Shown: positions 7,601-10,448 of the stretch, piece after piece | How positions within the stretch are numbered: position 1 is the stretch's first letter | Layout: the number at the start of each line of letters is the position of its first letter | Source: Parachlorella kessleri | Taxonomy: Eukaryota > Chlorophyta > Trebouxiophyceae > Chlorellales > Chlorellaceae | Assembly (NCBI GenBank): GCA_001598975.1 | Contig: BBXU01002406.1 | Span: 1-10,448 of the forward strand | Direction of reading: 5' to 3' | DNA length: 10,448 bases | The notes under the pieces: model-generated | The model's database searches: none | What the model saw: only the letters and a program-made list of their open reading frames with translations | Told to the model about the DNA's origin: nothing | Translations under genes and position numbers: made by a program

Positions 7601-10322
7601 CACGCAGAGGGTCCGCACGTACGTCCCCGCCTCGCAGCTCATCCAAAACACGGCCAGGTGGCGCTCCTCGTCATACTCAATCAGCTGCAGGTAGGTTTGG
7701 GGGGGGGGGGGGGGTATGTTAGTCATCATGACCAGTATGTCCCCGCCTCGCAGCTCGTCCAAAACACGGCCAGGTGGCGCTCCTCGTCGTACTCAACCAG
7801 CTGCAAGGAAATAACAGGGGATATAGGAGGATGAGCGTGCGTGTGCATGCCAGGTGGGTGTGGGGGAAGTTCACCCCGCGTGGCCAGTACGAGCCAAGCC
7901 AGCCTCGCTGGGTCGAACCTACGCATGACCCGGCAGCATACCGGGCTCCCAGCACAACCTACCGGCTGCCCGGGTAACAAAAGACACCTACCAGCCCACC
8001 ACATGACCTGCATCCAAACGCGGGGTACCTCGCACCGCAGCAGGCACTGTAAAATGTTGAGCATAGGCTGAGGCCCAGCCTGACCTGTCATGCAAGCCAG
8101 GCTTAGAGAGGGCCGTGTCAATGTGTTACTCTCCTACAACTCATCAACCCTACAACACCAAGGACCTCCGCCGCCAGCCTGGCACGCTGACCCACCGCCT
8201 GAAAACTCTTTCCCGAAGCGGCACCCCAGCCCAGCAAAATCAACCTGCCGAGCTCCCCAGCTCTCAATGCCACCAACCTTCATGGATCCAGAGATTCCAA
8301 CCAGATTCCAACGAGCCCAGCTCGATTACCTTGCTCTCGTAGATGGTCCTGATGCGCAGCTGGCGCTTGACGGCCGAGATGAGCGGCGGCCGCTGGAACA
8401 GCGCGCCCCGCAGCTGCTCCAGCGCCCGCGCCACCTTGGCGGTGCCGCCCTCCACCTTGGAGTGGAGCCTGCACGACAGATGATGACAACTGATGACATA
8501 ATACCCGATTATGTGATACCCCGCGCCACCTTGGCGGTGCCGCCCTCCACCTTGGAGTGGAGCCTGCACGACAGATGATGACAACTGATGACATAATACC
8601 CGATTATGTGATACCCCGCGCCACCTTGGCGGTGCCGCCCTCCACCTTGGAGTGGAGCCTGCACCACACATGATGACAGCTGATGACATCATATCTGATG
8701 ATGTGATATCCCGCGCCATCTTGGCAGTGCCGCCCTCCACCTTGGAGTGGAGCCTGCACCACCAACAAGTCATGCCCCGACTGTTAGCTCACTTAACGAC
8801 AAAACCCATTTCATGGACCGCCCCGAGCTGCCAGAAGTCCCTAGGTAGCTCGCTTGGGGCAGTGCCACCACAATCGTTGCCATGGTCACCCTTGCACCGG
8901 TTCAGCACCGTCTGTGACAACTCCAACAGAGCATCGCTCCACCAGCAGCCCACCAGTGTATGTGCAGAGCGGGAAGCGGTGGGGTATGTTGCGTTGTGGA
9001 TTGAGCGGCTGGCTCAGGGGGTGGTATCGCCGCGCTCACCTAAGGGCAACGCTGTGCGTGCTGTGCCTGGCAGTGACGAGAGGCCAGCTCATGCCTGTCT
9101 CATTGGCCTCTGCTTTTTTGCCAGGCGTGACGACAACCAACAACCCCGGCACACGCGTCCTCCCCCCACACCCACCCCACCACAAGCACACAGACACACA
9201 CACACACACCAGTGCTACTTGCAAGGCACTCCAGCAAGCTCCCCTGGCACGCACCATCACCCCTTCTCCATTTCCCGCCCTCCCTACCACACCGACTCAC
9301 ATACATGTCATCACACAATACCCATACTCGCCCCACTATACGGACCAATGACGGCTCACCCACACCCACTGTCGCGTGCCAATTCTTTCACAGCAGCACA
9401 TATACACACAGACCCGCGTTGCCCCAACAATTCTTTCCTGTAGAACACTTGCAAAGCCAGGCCGGCGACCCCCGGAGCCCCACCTGGCAACGCACACATA
9501 CTCCTTGCCCGCTCCCTGCTGCGACTTGACCAGACGCGTGGCACGGTCCACGCACACAATCAGGTTGCCGGTCACCTGCAGGGGTAGGGATGGGGGGGGG
9601 GGGGGTGACTCATCCATCAGTCAGCGGGATGACCCAAACCTTGCTATGAACCCCCTTGACCAGCCGCATGGCACGGTACACGCAGACAATCAGATTGCCG
9701 GTCACCTGCAGAGGTGGCCGGGCACAGAGGCAGCGGTCATGCTACGCTCTGCTATGCTGGAAAGGAGAGGAGGAGGGCGATGACGTGGCAGTCAGGCTAG
9801 CGGCCACCAAAGGGGGAGGCCGGGCCCAAAAGCAAATGTCCTCTTAAAGTGTGGCTACATGCCGGGAAAGAGGTCCATGATGCAGCAACAGGTTCCTGTT
9901 GCTTGCGGCGGCCAGGCAGCGCCTACAACTTCCCAGAGCCCTTCGCTGCTTTCCACATGCCCAGGCGGCACAACCATCTTGAGTCCAAGTCCATCCAGCC
10001 TGCGAACCCCCCTTTTACTACCCTCGCGCCACAACTCGATGAAGGGGCCTCTGCCACCTCAGCAACCACACATGATCCCGCCTGCGCAACCCCCAACCAC
10101 CCTGGAGCCGCCAGCTGTCGGCACGGGGTACACACACGCCAACAAAGACGGCAGGGTGCCTGACTAACCCTAAGTACCCCCTGACTAACCTACCTTGGGG
10201 TCCAGCGTGCCCGAGTGCCCCGTCTTCTCGCAGCGCAGGATGCGCTTGATCCAGGCCACCACCTCGTGGGAGGAGGGGTTGGAGGGCTTGTCCAGGTTGA
10301 TCACACCGTACTGCACATAGTC
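4598..10322 (-). CDS. CBF5: H/ACA snoRNP pseudouridine synthase Cbf5/dyskerin (5' end outside window)
   Basis: Catalytic subunit of H/ACA snoRNPs (with Nop10, Nhp2, Gar1); it isomerises uridine to pseudouridine in rRNA and snRNA in the nucleolus and Cajal bodies. The model 10322-10194, 9575-9484, 8468-8330, 7684-7562, 7025-6888, 6664-6539, 5996-5857, 5600-5321, 5145-5041, 4645-4598 is in phase and gives 439 visible residues. The TruB-type core begins [20 protein letters not shown], with the catalytic-Asp motif GHSGTLDP (Asp about 41), then [45 protein letters not shown] and [12 protein letters not shown]. The PUA domain (about 208-296) ends [14 protein letters not shown]. An Ala/Pro-rich acidic spacer and Lys-rich KKE/KKD tails close the protein, as in eukaryotic Cbf5. 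By comparison with human dyskerin about 90 N-terminal residues are missing to the right. Expect constitutive, growth-linked expression (family knowledge). Confidence 0.97.
4985..5014. repeat. 15-bp direct duplication in the last CBF5 intron
   Basis: TTGCCGACATGCATG (4985-4999) is followed directly by TTGCCAACATGCATG (5000-5014). The rest of this 395-bp intron (4646-5040) shows nothing I recognise. Confidence 0.85.
5041..5145 (-). CDS. CBF5: CBF5 ninth visible exon (Lys-rich tail)
   Basis: 35 codons: [20 protein letters not shown], then Ala-rich and [10 protein letters not shown]. The basic KKE block continues the tail begun in the previous exon and likely acts as a nucleolar localisation signal. 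The acceptor is GTGCAG before 5145; the donor is AAAAG|GTGAGC. Confidence 0.85.
5197..5234. repeat. 15-bp tandem repeat in the CBF5 intron between Lys-rich exons
   Basis: CAGTCACAGTCAGCC at 5197-5211, CAGTCACAGTCAGTC at 5212-5226, then a partial third CAGTCAGC. It lies 52 bp upstream, in gene sense, of the ninth visible exon. Confidence 0.85.
5321..5600 (-). CDS. CBF5: CBF5 eighth visible exon (WGLGP and Ala/Pro spacer)
   Basis: Encodes [40 protein letters not shown], then an Ala/Pro-rich acidic spacer ([20 protein letters not shown]) and [14 protein letters not shown] and [12 protein letters not shown] are diagnostic of eukaryotic Cbf5. The Ala/Gly-rich stretch is typical of GC-rich algal proteins. 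The donor is AAG|GTGGGG. Confidence 0.95.
5757..5819 (-). repeat. Diverged copy of the seventh visible CBF5 exon donor junction
   Basis: About 60 bp aligning to 5851-5913 at an offset of 94 bp. It re-encodes [16 protein letters not shown] in place of [16 protein letters not shown]. The donor position is eroded (CCAGGGGTTGAGC against CCAGGAGGTGAGT). Confidence 0.88.
5857..5996 (-). CDS. CBF5: CBF5 seventh visible exon (PUA domain)
   Basis: 46 codons plus [48 protein letters not shown]. It matches the TTKGEA and [20 protein letters not shown] blocks at the end of the PUA domain. The acceptor is TTACAG before 5996; the donor is AGGAG|GTGAGT, where the split AG|G makes Arg before WGLGP. Confidence 0.96.
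5997..6451 (-). other. CBF5 intron interior without a recognised feature
   Basis: About 455 bp between the sixth-exon donor copy and the seventh visible exon. I find no coding similarity, no further copy of a junction and no RNA gene here. Confidence 0.55.
6452..6495 (-). repeat. In-frame copy of the sixth visible CBF5 exon donor junction
   Basis: About 44 bp aligning to 6536-6579 at an offset of 84 bp. It re-encodes [14 protein letters not shown] and is followed by GAG|GTGCGC. As 84 = 28 codons and no stop intervenes, use of the second donor would insert 28 residues with a duplicated LLRFE.GIDVGDE and keep the frame. Confidence 0.93.
6539..6664 (-). CDS. CBF5: CBF5 sixth visible exon (start of PUA domain)
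   Basis: 42 codons: [42 protein letters not shown]. It contains the KDSAVNA(I/V)CYGAK motif that opens the PUA domain, which grips the H/ACA RNA. The acceptor is TGGCAG before 6664; the donor is GATGAG|GTGAGC. Confidence 0.96.
6735..6862 (-). repeat. Two displaced fragments resembling the fifth visible CBF5 exon
   Basis: Near 6753 the minus strand reads GCTGGCAG|GAGCTGTTGCGCGT, like the exon acceptor GCTTGCAG|GAGCTGCGGCGTGT. At about 6831-6862 it reads GTGCTGGACGCCCAG, like the exon's GTGCTGGACGCCCAG (DVLDAQ block). Both sit in the downstream intron, in an order that does not match a simple tandem copy, so a rearranged or partly deleted duplication is likely. Confidence 0.6.
6888..7025 (-). 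CDS. CBF5: CBF5 fifth visible exon
   Basis: 46 codons: [46 protein letters not shown]. It matches the dyskerin ELRRVRSG and MHDVLDAQW blocks that end the catalytic domain. The acceptor is CTTGCAG before 7025; the donor is GAG|GTGAGT. Confidence 0.95.
7345..7505 (-). repeat. Degenerate copies of the fourth visible CBF5 exon donor side
   Basis: The plus-strand segment 7441-7495 (GTACGTGGCCGCCC, GCCAGGCCAGACGTGC, GCAAAGGCTC) resembles the exon 3' part at 7564-7612 (GCATGTGGCCGCCC, GGAGGCCCAGGTGCA, GCAGAGGGTC). A further copy of its right half, CCAGACGTGC.TACGCAGAGG, lies at 7360-7380, 111 bp away. Gapped and only moderately similar, but direct, adjacent and in the intron like the others. Confidence 0.5.
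7562..7684 (-). CDS. CBF5: CBF5 fourth visible exon
   Basis: 41 codons: [41 protein letters not shown]. This is the highly conserved core strand-loop with EAGTY(V/I)RTLCVHLG. The acceptor is CTGCAG before 7684, behind a 16-C run; the donor is CAG|GTGTGA. Confidence 0.95.
7699..7714 (-). repeat. 16-C polypyrimidine homopolymer before the fourth visible CBF5 exon
   Basis: A run of 16 G on the plus strand (C on the transcript) sits about 14 bp upstream of the acceptor before 7684, where a polypyrimidine tract is expected, and separates the exon from its junction copy. Confidence 0.85.
7735..7806 (-). repeat. Copy of the 5' half of the fourth visible CBF5 exon with its acceptor
   Basis: 72 bp aligning without gaps to 7619-7690 at an offset of 116 bp, with few mismatches. 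The acceptor TTGCAG|CTGGTTGAG is intact before 7800. It encodes [20 protein letters not shown], then TYWS and a TGA, so use of this acceptor without skipping would truncate the synthase in its catalytic core. Confidence 0.95.
7807..8329 (-). other. CBF5 intron interior without a recognised feature
   Basis: 523 bp between the junction copy at 7735-7806 and the third visible exon. Apart from a small direct repeat (AGATTCCAAC twice near 8291-8311) I see no coding similarity, RNA gene or mobile element. Confidence 0.6.
8330..8468 (-). CDS. CBF5: CBF5 third visible exon
   Basis: Encodes [20 protein letters not shown], then [20 protein letters not shown] and TIYESK, matching the dyskerin EGGT...RALE and FQRPPLI motifs. 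The acceptor is CGTGCAG before 8468, the copy of a four-unit array that joins the full exon; the donor is AAG|GTAATC. Confidence 0.95.
8425..8765 (-). repeat. 95-bp tandem array of the third visible CBF5 exon acceptor junction
   Basis: Four copies of TGCAG|GCTCCACTCCAAGG have exon-start positions 8468, 8563, 8658 and 8753, an exact 95-bp period. Each carries about 44 bp of coding sequence ([13 protein letters not shown]) and about 51 bp of intron. The two units nearest the exon are essentially identical; the outer two have diverged (for example GCACCACAC for GCACGACAG). All four keep the acceptor AG. Since 3 x 95 = 285 = 95 codons, the outermost and innermost acceptors are in the same frame, and it is open between them (a 169-codon minus-strand ORF, 8773-8264, crosses the array). 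Confidence 0.97.
8770..9483 (-). other. Largest CBF5 intron interior, with a CA microsatellite
   Basis: About 700 bp between the 95-bp array and the second visible exon. It holds (AC)8 at 9194-9209. Open frames here (for example 8652-9443 plus strand) are Pro/His-rich with no family signature and look fortuitous. Confidence 0.6.
9484..9575 (-). CDS. CBF5: CBF5 second visible exon
   Basis: Encodes [20 protein letters not shown] and [10 protein letters not shown], ending in AG that joins G of the next exon to make Arg. The acceptor is CCCTGCAG before 9575, preceded by a 14-C run; the donor is AG|GTGGGG. Confidence 0.95.
9592..9605 (-). repeat. 14-C polypyrimidine homopolymer before the second visible CBF5 exon
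   Basis: A run of 14 G on the plus strand (C on the transcript) sits about 16 bp upstream of the acceptor before 9575, again between the true junction and its copy. Confidence 0.85.
9656..9715 (-). repeat. Copy of the second visible CBF5 exon acceptor junction
   Basis: 60 bp aligning to 9526-9585 at an offset of 130 bp. The acceptor CTGCAG|GTGACCGG is intact at 9706-9705. Translation gives [18 protein letters not shown], with the conserved Asp of the DRATRLVK motif replaced by Tyr, and reaches a TGA in the same frame about 15 codons later, so using this acceptor without a rescuing donor truncates the protein. Confidence 0.92.
10194..10322 (-). CDS. CBF5: CBF5 first visible exon (catalytic Asp motif)
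   Basis: 43 codons from [16 protein letters not shown] to [12 protein letters not shown], including the TruB motif II with the catalytic aspartate. The acceptor is GTGCAG before 10322 and the donor AAG|GTAGGT after 10194. Nothing in 10323-10448 resembles the expected preceding exon. Confidence 0.95.
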
Positions 10323-10341
10323 CTGCACGGCACCAGGAAAG

Positions 10342-10392
10342 AAAGAATACTTGCGACTTGAGGTTGACGTCGCCGTGCTGCGCATAGTTTTG
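10342..10392 (-). repeat. Decayed copy of the first visible CBF5 exon acceptor junction
   Basis: Minus-strand sequence aligns to 10322 and neighbours at an offset of 67 bp: AACTATGCGCAGCACGG against GACTATGTGCAGTACGG, then GTCAACCT against ATCAACCT. The acceptor AG has become AA (GTGCAAAAC), so the copy should not be spliced. Confidence 0.82.
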
Positions 10393-10448
10393 CACCCGGA
10401 AACGAAAGGATGACGGCCCTGTTGTGCCAACACCATGCAGGCCGCGGC

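Noticed and set aside
8478..8700. C/D-box snoRNA in the 95-bp units (GATGATGA...CTGATGA)
   Set aside because: The boxes are on the plus strand, antisense to the host transcript, and too close together for a C/D guide; the sense strand has no C box there.
8264..8773. 169-codon minus-strand ORF as a separate protein
   Set aside because: Its C-terminal part is the third visible CBF5 exon; the rest is the 95-bp array. Treated as a possible readthrough form, not a gene.
9037..9080. Copy of the second visible CBF5 exon donor side (CTCACCTAAGGGCAACGC)
   Set aside because: Only a few bases match CACCTGGCAACGC; too weak. A likeness to 6770-6795 (AAGGGCACGCTGTG) is also too short to call.
10161..10193. 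Tandem copy of the first visible CBF5 exon donor (CTGACTAACC twice)
   Set aside because: Only about 10 bp are shared and they are intronic; not enough to call a junction duplication.

Overview
The window looks like nuclear DNA of a green alga (Chlorophyta, volvocine/Chlamydomonadales-like). It is GC-rich, its genes are intron-dense with GT-AG introns, it carries CA/GT microsatellites and G homopolymers, a candidate TGTAA poly(A) signal follows the first gene, and the first gene is a plant/algal-type thylakoid protein. The sequence alone does not fix the species.

Layout: two intact-looking genes face each other tail to tail. (1) Plus strand, about 151-3956, eight exons: a VKOR-thioredoxin fusion, LTO1 (lumen thiol oxidoreductase 1). 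The model join(151..331, 393..478, 596..704, 897..1050, 1467..1584, 2157..2276, 3133..3321, 3798..3956) is in phase throughout and gives 371 aa, close to the roughly 375 aa of plant LTO1. Only the exon 1/exon 2 junction is uncertain. (2) 3957-4597: convergent intergenic region with 3' ends, a poly(A) signal and a 10-bp inverted repeat. (3) Minus strand, 10322 down to 4598, ten visible exons: Cbf5/dyskerin/NAP57, the H/ACA snoRNP pseudouridine synthase. The model complement(join(4598..4645, 5041..5145, 5321..5600, 5857..5996, 6539..6664, 6888..7025, 7562..7684, 8330..8468, 9484..9575, 10194..10322)) is in phase and gives 439 codons plus stop. The first ~90 residues lie beyond the right edge. 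The two genes have unrelated jobs (disulfide formation in the thylakoid; RNA pseudouridylation in the nucleolus), so their adjacency suggests no shared pathway.

The striking feature is in the introns. About a third of the exon-intron junctions of both genes are flanked, on the intron side, by direct copies of that same junction. Each copy carries 20-75 bp of coding sequence plus the adjoining splice site. Acceptor copies lie upstream of their exon and donor copies downstream, at offsets of roughly 27-130 bp. They range from single decayed copies to arrays: six 90-bp units at LTO1 exon 7, about five 27-30-bp units at the other end of the same exon, and four 95-bp units at the third visible CBF5 exon. 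Some copies keep reading frame and a usable splice site; others would truncate the protein or have lost the AG. This recurrent junction duplication, in two unrelated neighbouring genes, is the main candidate for something undescribed here. It would bear on intron growth, intron gain and alternative splicing.
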